Part shown: in pieces, positions 24,392 through 32,870 of the stretch
How positions within the stretch are numbered: position 1 is the first letter of the stretch
Layout of the letters: the number at the start of each line of letters is the position of its first letter
NCBI RefSeq assembly: GCF_001908185.1
Contig: NZ_LGHM01000026.1
Coordinates: 22,653 to 86,652, forward strand
Origin: Bradyrhizobium sp. AS23.2
GTDB lineage: Bacteria > Pseudomonadota > Alphaproteobacteria > Rhizobiales > Xanthobacteraceae
Length of the DNA stretch: 64,000 nucleotides
Direction of reading: 5' to 3'
The notes under the pieces: model-generated
Database searches by the model: none
The model's input: only the letters and a program-made list of their open reading frames with translations
What the model was told of the DNA's origin: nothing
Made by a program: the position numbers and the translations under genes

Positions 24392-25264
24392 CTAGAAGCG
24401 GCGATTGACCACGAACACCGCCGCCGCGCACATCGCCATGCCGGCGATCGCGAGCGCGTCGAGTTTTTCCCCAAACAGCAAATAGGCCATCAGCGCCGTG
24501 ACGGCAGGCACCAGGTAGAACAGGCTCGCGACCGACGTCGCCGCGGCGTGGCGGATCAGCCAGTACAACAGCCCGATCGATCCGATCGAGAGCGCCACGG
24601 CAAGCCAGCCGAGCGCGAGCACGAACTCCCGCGTCCAGTGCACCACGCGGTCCTCGAAAAGGAAGGCGCCGACCGTGAAGAAGATCGTGACGGACACGTA
24701 TTGCACGAGATTGCCGGCGCGCCAGTCGATGTGATTGCAGTAGCGGCGCTGATAGAGCGTGCCGAGCGTGATGCTGATCAGCGAGACCACCGAGGCAAGC
24801 CAGCCGAGCCCGGCCTCGCCGGTCATAGGGCGGTCGTGCAGGATCAGCGCAACGCCGCCGAGGCCGAGCACGAGGCCAGCCCATTGCACCGGCGTCACCC
24901 GCTCGCCGAGCCAGCGGTTGGCGATGGTCGAGGTTAGGATCGGCTGCAGGCCAGGAATGAGCGCCGAGAGCCCGGCCGGGATCGAATGCGCGATCGCGAT
25001 GGCGGTGCCGCCGAGATAGAAGCCATGGACGAGGATGCCGGCAACCGCGCTATGCGCGATGCCGATACGGTCCGGCCATTTCGGCCGCGCAATCGCCGCG
25101 ATGATCGCCATCAGGCCGACCACCACCGCCATGCGGATGGCGAGATAGGTCAAGGGATCGGCGTTGTTGATGACGTATTTGGTGCCGATGAATCCGGTGC
25201 TCCAGAGCACCACGAACAGGACCGGCGCCGCCCGGGCGGTCAGAGCTTCTTGATTATGATTCAT
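24392..25264 (-). CDS. EamA/DMT-family transporter
   Basis: 290 aa, ten predicted membrane spans in two EamA halves. The first half opens with PVLFVVLWSTGFIGTKYVIN and carries HSIPAGLSALIPGLQPILT with LGERVTPVQWAGLVLGLGGV. The second half ends FYLVPAVTALMAYLLFGEKL followed by GMAMCAAAVFVVNRRF. This duplicated pattern is standard for drug/metabolite exporters; substrate unknown. AAGGAAGGCGGCA precedes the ATG at 25264. Compare the half-size relative at 37315. Confidence 0.92.
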   Translation of the reverse strand: MNHNQEALTARAAPVLFVVLWSTGFIGTKYVINNADPLTYLAIRMAVVVGLMAIIAAIARPKWPDRIGIAHSAVAGILVHGFYLGGTAIAIAHSIPAGLSALIPGLQPILTSTIANRWLGERVTPVQWAGLVLGLGGVALILHDRPMTGEAGLGWLASVVSLISITLGTLYQRRYCNHIDWRAGNLVQYVSVTIFFTVGAFLFEDRVVHWTREFVLALGWLAVALSIGSIGLLYWLIRHAAATSVASLFYLVPAVTALMAYLLFGEKLDALAIAGMAMCAAAVFVVNRRF

Positions 25265-25368
25265 TGCCGCCTTCCTTGCCCCACCGGGGCCCATGCGGCA
25301 ATGCGAATCTCCACCCGAGCGATGTTGCGCCGCGACAGATGGCGGAAGCGGTGGCTCAGCTCAGCCGC

Positions 25369-25815
25369 TCACCATTCTTCCGGACAGGGGTCGATGATCT
25401 TCCAGAGCTCGACACCGTTCTTGATCTTCTTCATGTCGGTGGTGAGCCCGCCATTGCGGCGGATCCAGTCCTTCACCGTGTCGGGGTAGTAGGACATCAG
25501 GTCGGACGTCCCCTCAGCGCTGGTGACTTTGATGCCGAAGGTGAAGGCCTTGTCGTAATAGGCCTGGTGGAATCCGAGGCTGGCGCGCGGCGTCACGCAG
25601 ATCTTGTTCATCGGCACGATGCCGAGGACGAGCGTACAGGCCGAGTTGCAGATACCGTCGATGATGACCCGCTCGCGCTTGTCGCGGACGCGCTTGTACT
25701 TGGCCTTGTACTCCTCGACATAGCCGCCGTGGTCGCGGGTGATGTGCAATTGGGCCCGCGCCGGCGTGGCGGCGGCGACGAAGAGCAACAGCAGGCTCAG
25801 GAGCGTGATGCGCAT
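25369..25815 (-). CDS. Periplasmic COG3904-like protein
   Basis: 148 aa with a signal peptide (ITLLSLLLLFVAAATPARA). The block VIIDGICNSACTLVLGIVP followed by PRASLGFHQAYY resembles secreted ClpP/crotonase-fold proteins in which a Ser (NSACT) and a His (GFHQA) are conserved. It could be a serine hydrolase-like protein, but the triad is not fully identifiable. The C-terminal part ends with a CPEEW tail. It stands alone, transcribed toward the EamA gene. Confidence 0.7.
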   Translation of the reverse strand: MRITLLSLLLLFVAAATPARAQLHITRDHGGYVEEYKAKYKRVRDKRERVIIDGICNSACTLVLGIVPMNKICVTPRASLGFHQAYYDKAFTFGIKVTSAEGTSDLMSYYPDTVKDWIRRNGGLTTDMKKIKNGVELWKIIDPCPEEW

Positions 25816-26117
25816 GGTGACGTGACGGCAAAAGCCTTCAGGATGGACCGGCCTCGAAGGACCCCCAAAGGAAACGTGCAGGGGCCGGCGACAGGATTCT
25901 TAACCGAACTCTCTTTGGTCATACTTGTGTGGGGAATTCGTTAAGCATCCCGAAAAGGCCAAAAATGGGCAGGCCTGGACGGCGCTTCCGGCAATTCTGT
26001 CACACCCACCCGGAAATCTGCGGGATCAGCCCCGATTTCCGGGCGCCGGACGGGTGCCCCGGTCGGCCGAAATGCTATAAATGGCTGACTTATTTGCGCG
26101 GGCTCCGGAGAATCGAG
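25816..26117. other. Intergenic gap between divergent small secreted genes
   Basis: 302 bases with no gene supported. An AT-leaning stretch around 25893-25940 could hold the promoter of the minus-strand gene or of the downstream plus-strand gene. Confidence 0.4.
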
Positions 26118-26381
26118 ATGAGCAAGTTGAAGCTTGTAGCCGCGGTTGCTGCCCTGTCGGCCGCAATCCTAGCCCCCAGCCTTGCGGAGGCGCGGGGACA
26201 TCACCGGTACCACCGCCATTACGCCGACGCGCTGCCCTACCCGATCAGCTATCTGCACAATTACGGCCCCGGCATCACCCCCGGCACCTTCGCCTATTAC
26301 GATGGCCCGTCGACCAACCACTGCTACCGAGGCTCGGCCGCCTATATCGGGCAGGACGGCCGCCGGCACCCCTGCTTCTGA
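26118..26381 (+). CDS. Small secreted protein
   Basis: 87 aa. The leader (KLVAAVAALSAAILAPSLAEA) is followed by a His-rich patch (RGHHRYHRHYADALPYP). A short C-terminal domain has two cysteines (HCYRGSAAYIG and RRHPCF) that could pair. GGAG precedes the ATG at 26118. The pattern is frequent in rhizobial genomes, but I know no function. Confidence 0.75.
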   Translation: MSKLKLVAAVAALSAAILAPSLAEARGHHRYHRHYADALPYPISYLHNYGPGITPGTFAYYDGPSTNHCYRGSAAYIGQDGRRHPCF

Positions 26382-26411
26382 GGGGCGCTGGCGCGTCCTC
26401 CGCGGGCGTCC

Positions 26412-26873
26412 CTACCTAGGGGCGCCCGACAGCAGCAACTGCTTCTCGATTTCGTAGACCGGCAGCTTGACGAGGTCCTTGCCGACCTCGCCTTGAAGTG
26501 CCTTGCGCACGACGTCCGAATAGTCGGCGCGGATCATGCCGAGCGCGCGTGGCGAGGCCACCATGGTCAGGGCCGAGGTCTCGCCCGAGCTGACGGCGGC
26601 ATCGAGCCGGCCGGCCAAGCTCCGCAGGAAGGCGCGTTCGGCCTCATCGTGCCAATCGGTCTGCTCGACCGAGCTACGCGCGCCGCCGACTGCGGCATGC
26701 AGCCGGCCCGGCGCATCGGTCCCCTGCGCGCTGGTCGAGGGATTGGGCTGCTCATGCACCTCCCTAGTGTGAAGGTTCGGAAACATCTCGTCGCCGAGGT
26801 TCTCCAGAATGAGCGCCTTGCGACCGTCGCACACGACCAGCCAGTCACCCTTGTCGATTCTCATCTTGTCCAT
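26412..26873 (-). CDS. Host-attachment family protein
   Basis: 153 aa. The pattern GDWLVVCDGRKALILENLGD, then HEQPNPSTSAQGTDAPGRLH, then ERAFLRSLAGRLDAAV, LTMVASPRALGMIR and LVKLPVYEIEKQL is that of the family annotated as required for attachment to host cells (related to archaeo-eukaryotic release factor domains). Despite the name, the biochemical activity is not known. The ATG at 26873 has GGAG upstream and begins the conserved part. No partner genes adjoin it. Confidence 0.85.
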   Translation of the reverse strand: MDKMRIDKGDWLVVCDGRKALILENLGDEMFPNLHTREVHEQPNPSTSAQGTDAPGRLHAAVGGARSSVEQTDWHDEAERAFLRSLAGRLDAAVSSGETSALTMVASPRALGMIRADYSDVVRKALQGEVGKDLVKLPVYEIEKQLLLSGAPR

Positions 26874-27183
26874 TGCACAGCTCCAAACACCTGTGAGCCT
26901 GCTCTTCGAATTCCTCGAAGAACTGCCCACAACGGCAAGACTACGGGTGAAGCGGTGCCGGCGAATTGCGCAGGATCAAGAATGGCGGCGATGTCCTGCG
27001 AGGCAACTACGCAAGCACTGCATCGGTCAAGAGTTCGACCCAGGATAGTCTAGCGCAGCTGAGGTTGGGCCTGCGGCGGACTGGCTGAAGGTTTGTTCAT
27101 CAGCATTACATTTCGGCTGCGCCACAATTTGATCAGAACATCTTCGATAAACCTGTATCGCGTAAGAAGAGGAAGACATCATC

Positions 27184-27465
27184 ATGAAGCTTAAGATTGG
27201 CGTCGTCGCCGCATCCTTGTTCGGTGCCATCGCGGCATCGCCGGCGGCGTCCGCCATGCCTATCGCGCCAGCTCCTGCGACACCGCAGGTCTCCGACGTC
27301 GAGCAGGCCCACATGGTCTGCGATGCCTGGGGGCGCTGTTTCCGGCGTCCGAACTATTATGGGTATTACGCGCCGGCGCCGTATTACGGCCCCAGGTACT
27401 ATGGACCGCGCTATTATGGCCCCCGCCACTATGGGCCCCGCTACTACGGCTATCGCCGCTGGTGA
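27184..27465 (+). CDS. Small secreted protein with YYGPR repeats
   Basis: 93 aa. The leader (LKIGVVAASLFGAIAASPAA) is followed by a short linker and a motif with two Cys (MVCDAWGRCFRRPNYYG). The tail is built from tandem YYGPR units (YYGPRYYGPRYYGPRHYGPR). Such Tyr/Gly/Pro tails are common in Bradyrhizobium; they may bind polysaccharide or self-associate, with no firm function known. A TTCG-loop hairpin terminates the gene. Confidence 0.8.
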   Translation: MKLKIGVVAASLFGAIAASPAASAMPIAPAPATPQVSDVEQAHMVCDAWGRCFRRPNYYGYYAPAPYYGPRYYGPRYYGPRHYGPRYYGYRRW

Positions 27466-27470
27466 TCTCT

Positions 27471-27492
27471 GAAGGGGCCTTCGGGCCCCTTC
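27471..27492 (+). terminator. Rho-independent terminator with TTCG loop
   Basis: Stem GAAGGGGCC/GGCCCCTTC, loop TTCG, followed by GCTTTT; six bases after the stop of the YYGPR protein. Confidence 0.8.
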
Positions 27493-27551
27493 GCTTTTGC
27501 GAGATCATGGATTGCCCACGCGCGAGCAGCTCGCCTGGAGCGATTCCAAAA

Positions 27552-27565
27552 CTGATCTAGATCAA
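27552..27565 (+). promoter_or_regulatory. FNR/FixK-type box candidate
   Basis: CTGATCTAGATCAA matches TTGAT-N4-ATCAA at all but the first base and is otherwise palindromic. Its centre is about 41 bases upstream of the small gene at 27599, so an activator at the classical position would start transcription at or next to the ATG. Confidence 0.4.
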
Positions 27566-27598
27566 GGATGAAATTCGCCGAGTAGTCATTCTACGCTG

Positions 27599-27772
27599 AT
27601 GGCGGATTTCATCGTTTTCCGATGCCCTCAGACGGGCATGAATGTGCAGACGCACCTCGAGAAGCAGCCAAGGCTCGAGGGGCGGAGCTTCGAGTCCTTC
27701 GCCTGCCCCGCCTGCACGCGCCTCCACTTTATCGACCTCGCCACCGGCCAACCGATGAACCGAGACCGTTAA
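27599..27772 (+). CDS. Very small zinc-ribbon-like protein (57 aa)
   Basis: Reading MADFIVFRCPQTGMNVQTHL through FACPACTRLHFIDLATGQ to a TAA at 27770. FRCPxTG followed ~27 residues later by CPAC is a treble-Cys zinc-ribbon-like pattern seen in short rhizobial proteins. No ribosome-binding site is visible before the ATG, which with the FixK-like box 33 bases upstream hints at a leaderless or near-leaderless message. The codon choice is GC-rich and normal for the window, supporting real coding. Function unknown. Confidence 0.65.
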   Translation: MADFIVFRCPQTGMNVQTHLEKQPRLEGRSFESFACPACTRLHFIDLATGQPMNRDR

Positions 27773-27924
27773 CGGCGACACCGATCTATCCGGCGTCATG
27801 GCATGACGTCCGCAATATTGCGGCCAAACCAGTTTACTGAAGCGTCATGTTTCGTCATTGATGGCGATGTCCCGGCGTTCATTTCATTATCATAATTATC
27901 ACATTGCAAAATCCGGCCAGACGC

Positions 27925-28966
27925 ATGTTCTTCGACGCGCTCGCCCCATCCTCCGCCCTCCAGCTGATCCGATTTGCCGATGTCGACGCTTTTCGGCCAG
28001 CCGAGTCGATGGAAGACGCGCGGAGCATCCCCCTCGACGTCGCCAACTTCGCAGCGGCCCGCGCGGTCGTGAACCTGCCGGCGTGCCGAATCATCGTCGC
28101 AAGGTCATTTGCGCGCATCCTCGATACCGTCTATCGCGCGCCGGGCGGCATGGTGATCCCGCCGATGACCGACGATCTGCGGGCCAGCTCGAGCGGGATG
28201 GATCTCGACTCGCGCTTTTTCATAGCCTTGCGCGGCAATCATCATTGCCATTTCGTCGAGCCCCAGACCAACCATCACGCGCTGATCATGTTCTCACCCA
28301 CGATCAGGGATCGCGGCTGGTTCGATCGCGCCGATACGTTATGGGTACGCATCGCGGACCCCGCCACTCATCTCTACGCGCGACAGCTTTTCCTTGACAT
28401 CCTGCGGATCGCGTCGGTCGAGCCGCATATGTTCGAAACCACGGAGGTCGCCGCGCATCTCCAGGAGGGCCTGCTGCTCGCGTTCGACGATCTGTTTCGA
28501 ATTAGCCCGCTGTCGGATCACAGCGCCCCGAGTGCAAGCGCGCGATCCGTCAGGCTCGTACAGCAGATCGACGATTATATCGCCGCCTATCCAACCGCTC
28601 CGATCTATACGGCAAATCTCGCCGATGAACTCGGCGTCTCGATCCGGACACTCGGCGGCGCAGTGACCAAGGTGCGCGGCATGAGCCTGCATCAATACAT
28701 CCGCCTGAAGCGGCTCTGGGCCACCCGCGCGCGGCTGCTCAAGGGGGGGCGGCGCGACGATCGCCACGTGTGCACGCGCCCAGGGCTTTCATCACCTGGG
28801 CGAGTTTGCCGCCGCCTACCGCGCGACGTTCCACGAGGCGCCCTCAGACACGCTGGCGCGGGCCCGGCAAACCGTGCTCGGCTACAATCTCTACCAGGCG
28901 AAAAAGCAGCCCGACGGCCTCCAGATCAATGTCGGTCCCAACGGGCTGAATATCCGGGGCGAGTAA
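27925..28966 (+). pseudogene. AraC-family regulator with a frameshift
   Basis: N-terminal cupin-like region (FFDALAPSSALQLIRF to RFFIALRGNHHCHFVE) and an AraC helix-turn-helix region: VRLVQQIDDYIAAYPTAPIY, then LADELGVSIRTLGGAVTKVR and HQYIRLKRLWATRARL. The frame is lost in the G7 run at 28743-28749. Deleting one G restores the second helix-turn-helix: ATIATCARAQGFHHLGEFAA, then AYRATFHEAPSDTL and a TAA at 28964. Without the shift, half the DNA-binding domain is missing. A TTG at 27904 is an alternative start. Either a recent pseudogene, a contingency locus or a base-calling error. Confidence 0.85.
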
Positions 28967-28982
28967 GCAAGGCAAATAGACG

Positions 28983-29012
28983 GGGCTCGCGGATTGCGTC
29001 GGCCGCGAGCCC
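28983..29012. terminator. Hairpin between convergent genes
   Basis: 10-bp stem GGGCTCGCGG/CCGCGAGCCC with a 10-base loop, shortly after the AraC gene's restored stop; no T-run. Confidence 0.5.
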
Positions 29013-29056
29013 GGTGCTGCATTGGTCCGGTGACGTAGGGAACGGATCGCCCCTCC

Positions 29057-29461
29057 CTATTGAACGGCAGTCGCCTGCGACCAGACAACCATCCAGCGTT
29101 TGTCTCTGCATTCATATGTATCTGTGTGCCAGTAGGTAGTCAGCGGCACTTTATGTTCGCCGAAGACCACTTCGAGTCGCGCGCGATACCGGATGACGGC
29201 GGATTCTCCTTGCAACCGAACGGCGATCTCCTCAGGCTCCCATTGCAGATAGTTGATGTGTCCAGCCGCGATAGCGCCCAGATACTCATCTTTTGAAAGC
29301 GGCATTCCTATTGGCGTTATCAGCTGAAAGTCAGAGGCGTGCAGGTGCCGCGCGGTCTCGATATCGGCGTCCAACAAAGCACGAAGCCTGCTTCGTTCAA
29401 TCTGCCGAAGGCGATCTGCTTCACTTCCTTCCTTTGACACACGTGCAATTTCAATGCTCAT
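29057..29461 (-). CDS. NTF2-like/SnoaL-fold protein (DUF4440 type)
   Basis: 134 aa cone-shaped alpha+beta protein. The helix IERSRLRALLDADIETARHL is followed by HASDFQLITPIGMPLSKDEY, then strands SAVIRYRARLEVVFG, TTYWHTDTYECRDKRWMVVW. This is the usual nuclear transport factor 2-like arrangement found in small enzymes and ligand-binding proteins. Activity cannot be assigned. GGAG precedes the ATG. It lies downstream of the reductase gene in the same direction (27-base gap) and may be co-transcribed with it. Confidence 0.85.
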   Translation of the reverse strand: MSIEIARVSKEGSEADRLRQIERSRLRALLDADIETARHLHASDFQLITPIGMPLSKDEYLGAIAAGHINYLQWEPEEIAVRLQGESAVIRYRARLEVVFGEHKVPLTTYWHTDTYECRDKRWMVVWSQATAVQ

Positions 29462-29488
29462 TTTTGATCTCCATAACAGCCGACGTCA

Positions 29489-30538
29489 TTACGAGCCTTT
29501 GCCCATTGGTTCGATCAGTTTCAGATTGATCAGGCTTTGGACGCCGGCGCAGATGCATTCCGCCTCATCGCGCGATCGCCACGCCAGCAGGCGGCGCGCC
29601 TTGGAAGAATCGACGCTCAGATCACGGCCGAGTTCATGGACGATCATGCGCGACATCGGGCTGATGAGGGCCATGACGCGAACCAGCCAGTCCGGTATCT
29701 CCCCGGTCGGCAGCCGTGATGCATAGTCAGGGAAAGCCCTGGCCAGGATATCGCTGACGTCCTTCAGCCAAAGAAACTTGCCAGCCACAAGAAATCGCTG
29801 ACCGGACGCGGCCGGGTGGGTCATTGCCTTGATATGGGCGTCCGCCACATCCCGGACATCGACCACAGGAAAGCCAAAGCGCGGCAGGCGCGTGAACTTT
29901 CCATTCATCAGTTGCAGGAGGAGCCCGATCGATGTGCCGAAATTCGCACCCGACAACGGGCCGAAGATCATGCCGGGATTTATCACCGCCAGGTCGAGCG
30001 CACAGCTGCTGGCGAAGTCCCACGCCGCTCGTTCAGCCAGCGTCTTTGCCTTGTAGTATGGCGTCGCACGCGGGCCATCCGGGTCCGTCCAATCCGTTTC
30101 CGTAAAAGGCGCCGTTCCGCTGCCATGATTGGTTGCGGCGATGGAGGACGTCATCACGACCCGCTTGACCCGTGCGTCGCGCGCCGCACGAAGCACACGC
30201 AAAGCGCCGTCCCGTGCAGGCACGACAAGATCATCCTCGTGGTCTGGCAAGCCGGCCGGAAAGGGCGATGCCGTATGGATCACGTAGTCGCATCCCGCAG
30301 CCGCCTGAGCCCACCCCGCGTCCTGGCAAAGATCGGCTTTTACGAATTCAATCCGCGCTTCATCGGCGGGCGCCTGCCGGCAAACCCTCGCCGCGATCCG
30401 CGAAGCGGAATCCATGCGCCGCACCGTCCCGCGTATCGCATAGCCCTGGTCAAGCAACTGCTGCGCAATATGCCCCGCCACAAAACCGCCGATGCCCGTC
30501 ACCAGGACGGTCGTACTCTTCCGCTCAGTCATCACCAT
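29489..30538 (-). CDS. NAD(P)-dependent epimerase/dihydroflavonol reductase-like protein
   Basis: 349 aa extended SDR. The cofactor motif VLVTGIGGFVAGHIAQQLL and TASPFP after the central strand precede the catalytic Ser in MTSSIAATNHG. PYYKAKTLAERAAW contains YxxxK. The pattern is that of dihydroflavonol-4-reductase-like enzymes that reduce aldehydes or ketones. The start at 30538 has GGGAGCGCG before it. It diverges from a TetR regulator gene across 88 bases, so TetR control is likely. Confidence 0.9.
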   Translation of the reverse strand: MVMTERKSTTVLVTGIGGFVAGHIAQQLLDQGYAIRGTVRRMDSASRIAARVCRQAPADEARIEFVKADLCQDAGWAQAAAGCDYVIHTASPFPAGLPDHEDDLVVPARDGALRVLRAARDARVKRVVMTSSIAATNHGSGTAPFTETDWTDPDGPRATPYYKAKTLAERAAWDFASSCALDLAVINPGMIFGPLSGANFGTSIGLLLQLMNGKFTRLPRFGFPVVDVRDVADAHIKAMTHPAASGQRFLVAGKFLWLKDVSDILARAFPDYASRLPTGEIPDWLVRVMALISPMSRMIVHELGRDLSVDSSKARRLLAWRSRDEAECICAGVQSLINLKLIEPMGKGS

Positions 30539-30626
30539 CGCGCTCCCGCGGCTTCGTTTGGACAATATGACATATTTTGTCTATTCGTCTTTTGACAGGC
30601 TGGATCGATAGTGTCAACGTGTCCAA
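30539..30626. promoter_or_regulatory. Divergent promoter region with TetR operator candidates
   Basis: Contains ATATGACATAT (30565-30575, perfect 11-base palindrome) inside GACA...TGTC arms (30561-30581), and TTGACA...TGTCAA arms (30592-30617). One of these probably binds the TetR protein encoded next to it. Confidence 0.5.
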
Positions 30627-31223
30627 ATGACCCAAAACGATCAGAGAATTGCCGGAATTCTGGATGCGGCCTTGCCCGTCTTCGTCCGCTACGGCTTTCG
30701 GAAAACGTCGATGGCGGACATTGCCAAGGCTGCCGGCATCTCGCGGGCGTCCCTCTATTTGGCCTTCAGCAACAAGGAAGAATTGTTTCGGGCAGGCTCC
30801 GCACGCGCGCATGCCAGGGCCATGGACGCGGTCAGTCTTGCGCTATCGGAAAAGTGTGACGTGGTCGCTCGCATCGAAGCCGCGATGACGACCTTTCAGC
30901 GCAGTCTGATTGCCCCGTTTGGTGGCAGTGCCGAAGCTGAGGAGCTGTTCACCACCAATATGGCGTTGGCCCAAGACATCACCCTCGACACCCGCACCCA
31001 GTTGTTGGAGCTGTTGGCGTCGCACCTATCGAAAGCGGAGCAGAATGGAGAGATCGATCTGTCGCGCGTCGGCGCTCAGCCGAAGGATCTGGCTGACATG
31101 ATTGTCGCCGCAATGGATGGTCTGAAACATATGCGAGGCGCCGGTGCAGCGCTGGAGGATGGAACGCGGCTGTTCATGCGCATCCTGCGAGCGGCCACAG
31201 CCACTCCCAGAACTGCCATTTAG
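30627..31223 (+). CDS. TetR-family transcriptional regulator
   Basis: 198 aa. The N-terminal helix-turn-helix is textbook: RIAGILDAALPVFVRYGFRK, then TSMADIAKAAGISRASLYLA, FSNKEELF. The C-terminal ligand domain (about residues 70-190) is unspecific. It is transcribed divergently from the reductase gene and likely represses it and itself until an unknown effector binds. Its 3' end lies 14 bases from the tRNA gene on the other strand. Confidence 0.92.
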   Translation: MTQNDQRIAGILDAALPVFVRYGFRKTSMADIAKAAGISRASLYLAFSNKEELFRAGSARAHARAMDAVSLALSEKCDVVARIEAAMTTFQRSLIAPFGGSAEAEELFTTNMALAQDITLDTRTQLLELLASHLSKAEQNGEIDLSRVGAQPKDLADMIVAAMDGLKHMRGAGAALEDGTRLFMRILRAATATPRTAI

Positions 31224-31237
31224 CCTTTTGAAAAGAC

Positions 31238-31314
31238 TGGCGCGCTCGGAAGGATTCGAACCTCCGGCCCTCGGAATCGAAATCCGATGCTCTATCCAGC
31301 TGAGCTACGAGCGC
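31238..31314 (-). tRNA. tRNA-Arg (anticodon TCG)
   Basis: Read on the minus strand. The acceptor stem is GCGCTCG/CGAGCGC, the D arm GCTC...GAGC, the anticodon stem TCGGA/TCCGA with loop TTTCGAT, and the T arm GGAGG-TTCGAAT-CCTTC. An encoded CCA follows the discriminator G. The anticodon TCG reads CGA codons. 77 bases including CCA. No integrase or attachment-site duplication is evident beside it. Confidence 0.95.
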
Positions 31315-31423
31315 CCTGACCCGAATGCCGGGCCGTCACCGAACGCCACCTGACGGTGCTGGACAAGCCATCGCCGGGGCGCGTCGTTCGGATATGCTCG
31401 AATTAGCAGAGAGGCTGGCCAAT

Positions 31424-31455
31424 AAAAAGCCCTCCCCGCCTCGTTTCGAGGCGGG
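31424..31455 (-). terminator. Rho-independent terminator (minus strand)
   Basis: 9-bp stem CCCGCCTCG/CGAGGCGGG at 31435-31455 with a 3-base loop. In the minus direction it is followed by GGGAGGGCTTTTTATT. Terminates the gene ending at 31468. Confidence 0.8.
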
Positions 31456-31467
31456 TCGAAGGCGCTG

Positions 31468-31950
31468 TCACCAGGTCATGTTGAAGAGGCCGAAATGGGG
31501 CTGCTGTGCCACCATCATGGGGCGGCCGAACTGCGGCCCGTACTGCGGCGTCGGATGCGCCCTGGCGACCCTGCGCTTTGGCTGAACCGGGGTCTTCTTC
31601 GCTGCAGCCGCCTCGGGCTTCGGCGACGCCGGCGTGAACTGGGCGAACGTCTCGCGCACCCGCGCCTTGGCGGACATGTCAGCCAAGGCCGGAGACATGC
31701 TTTCCTGCACCGGCGGCTGCGGCGCAACGACTGCGGCGGTTACCAGCGGCGTTGCAATCGTCGGCTGGCTGGTGTCGAGCACGACGCGGTCGGGCAAGTG
31801 GCGATCAGACCGGATGCGGATCGGCGGCTGGTCGTTGCTTGCAGTGGCGATGGCCTGTGTGGCCGGCTCTGACGGCAGAACGTAATCCACCACAAACAAC
31901 AGTGCGAGCAAGGCTCCACCGACGAACATGAAATACCGAAAGATGGGCAT
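31468..31950 (-). CDS. Hypothetical single-span membrane protein
   Basis: 160 aa. One N-terminal membrane segment (FMFVGGALLALLFVVDYVL) is followed by a proline/alanine-rich, basic, low-complexity periplasmic part (KPEAAAAKKTPVQPKRRVAR and a PQYGPQFGRPMM tail). I do not recognise it beyond a type often seen in Bradyrhizobium. GGAGCG lies before the ATG. A good terminator follows. Confidence 0.75.
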   Translation of the reverse strand: MPIFRYFMFVGGALLALLFVVDYVLPSEPATQAIATASNDQPPIRIRSDRHLPDRVVLDTSQPTIATPLVTAAVVAPQPPVQESMSPALADMSAKARVRETFAQFTPASPKPEAAAAKKTPVQPKRRVARAHPTPQYGPQFGRPMMVAQQPHFGLFNMTW

Positions 31951-32117
31951 CGACCGCGCTCCGCCCCCCGCATCCCCGCGTGGGTTCCTCGCCTTAACCG
32001 GCGATCCTCTAATTGGTTCCTACCCCAGCCCTTCGGTTCAAATGGTGACGCCAAGTTTTTTGACCAAGCGCCAGGGAGGGTAACTTTTCCGCTATCAGGG
32101 GGTGGCGCCCTCGACCT

Positions 32118-32741
32118 CTACGCACGCCGTGCTGCGATCAGCGAACACTTCGCCTGATCGGCATTCACGTTGACGAAACCAACAGGGATCCGCGCAAAGG
32201 TCTTGCGGCTCTTCATGCTGACCAGGTCCGCCAGCACGCGGCTGCGGTCGGTGAGATGACTGCCGTCGCGCCGCGCAAACGCGCAGACGATCTCGACATC
32301 CTTTACGGCATAGTCATTGTCATTTCTCAGCGTGAACGTCACCAGCGCCTTCGAGCCAAGGCCGCCGCGCCGCCAGGTCTGCGAGGAAATCCTGAGGCGA
32401 TCGAGTTCAGCCATTGCCGGAGCCTGAGGTTCGGAAGCCGGCGAGACCGCGGCTGCCGCATCGCCCGAAGGAGCCGTCTCGACGGATGCCAGTTCCGACT
32501 TCACCGGTTGGGCGCTGTTGCCTTTGGAGAGGGGCAGCAGCATCCAGGCACCGCAGCCGACTATGATGGCCGCCAGCAGCCACAACAGGCTGCGGCCAAA
32601 TGAGACGCTCGCGATTGTCACTGCCCGCGCCAGTCTCTCGCCGATCCCGGCGAAGCGTCCCAATCCGATCCGATCGAGCCTGGCGTTCATGGTTGCATCA
32701 CCGATAGCGGCCGAAGCCCGTTCGACGACGGACTCGGCCAC
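32118..32741 (-). CDS. Hypothetical membrane-anchored protein with a C-terminal beta domain
   Basis: 207 aa from a GTG start with AAGG upstream. A membrane segment near residues 48-68 (SLLWLLAAIIVGCGAWMLLP) is followed by an Ala/Pro/Ser linker. The C-terminal domain reads LGSKALVTFTLRNDNDYAVK, then DVEIVCAFARRDGSHLTDRS and FARIPVGFVNVNADQAKCSL. It resembles FxLYD-type adhesive or sensing domains; two cysteines may pair. Function unknown. Confidence 0.7.
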   Translation of the reverse strand: MAESVVERASAAIGDATMNARLDRIGLGRFAGIGERLARAVTIASVSFGRSLLWLLAAIIVGCGAWMLLPLSKGNSAQPVKSELASVETAPSGDAAAAVSPASEPQAPAMAELDRLRISSQTWRRGGLGSKALVTFTLRNDNDYAVKDVEIVCAFARRDGSHLTDRSRVLADLVSMKSRKTFARIPVGFVNVNADQAKCSLIAARRA

Positions 32742-32870
32742 TGCTTACCTTAATCCGGCAGGCGAACTAAGGTTCCCGCGCTCGCGCGAATCGGCAAGGA
32801 CGGTGGCGATCACCGGCTAGCGCCGCTAGCATCCGCCGCAAAGTCGAAGACCCCGTCGGGAGGAAATCAA

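Noticed and set aside
31238..31314. tRNA-Arg as a genomic island attachment site
   Set aside because: No integrase, no repeated tRNA 3' end and no composition shift nearby.
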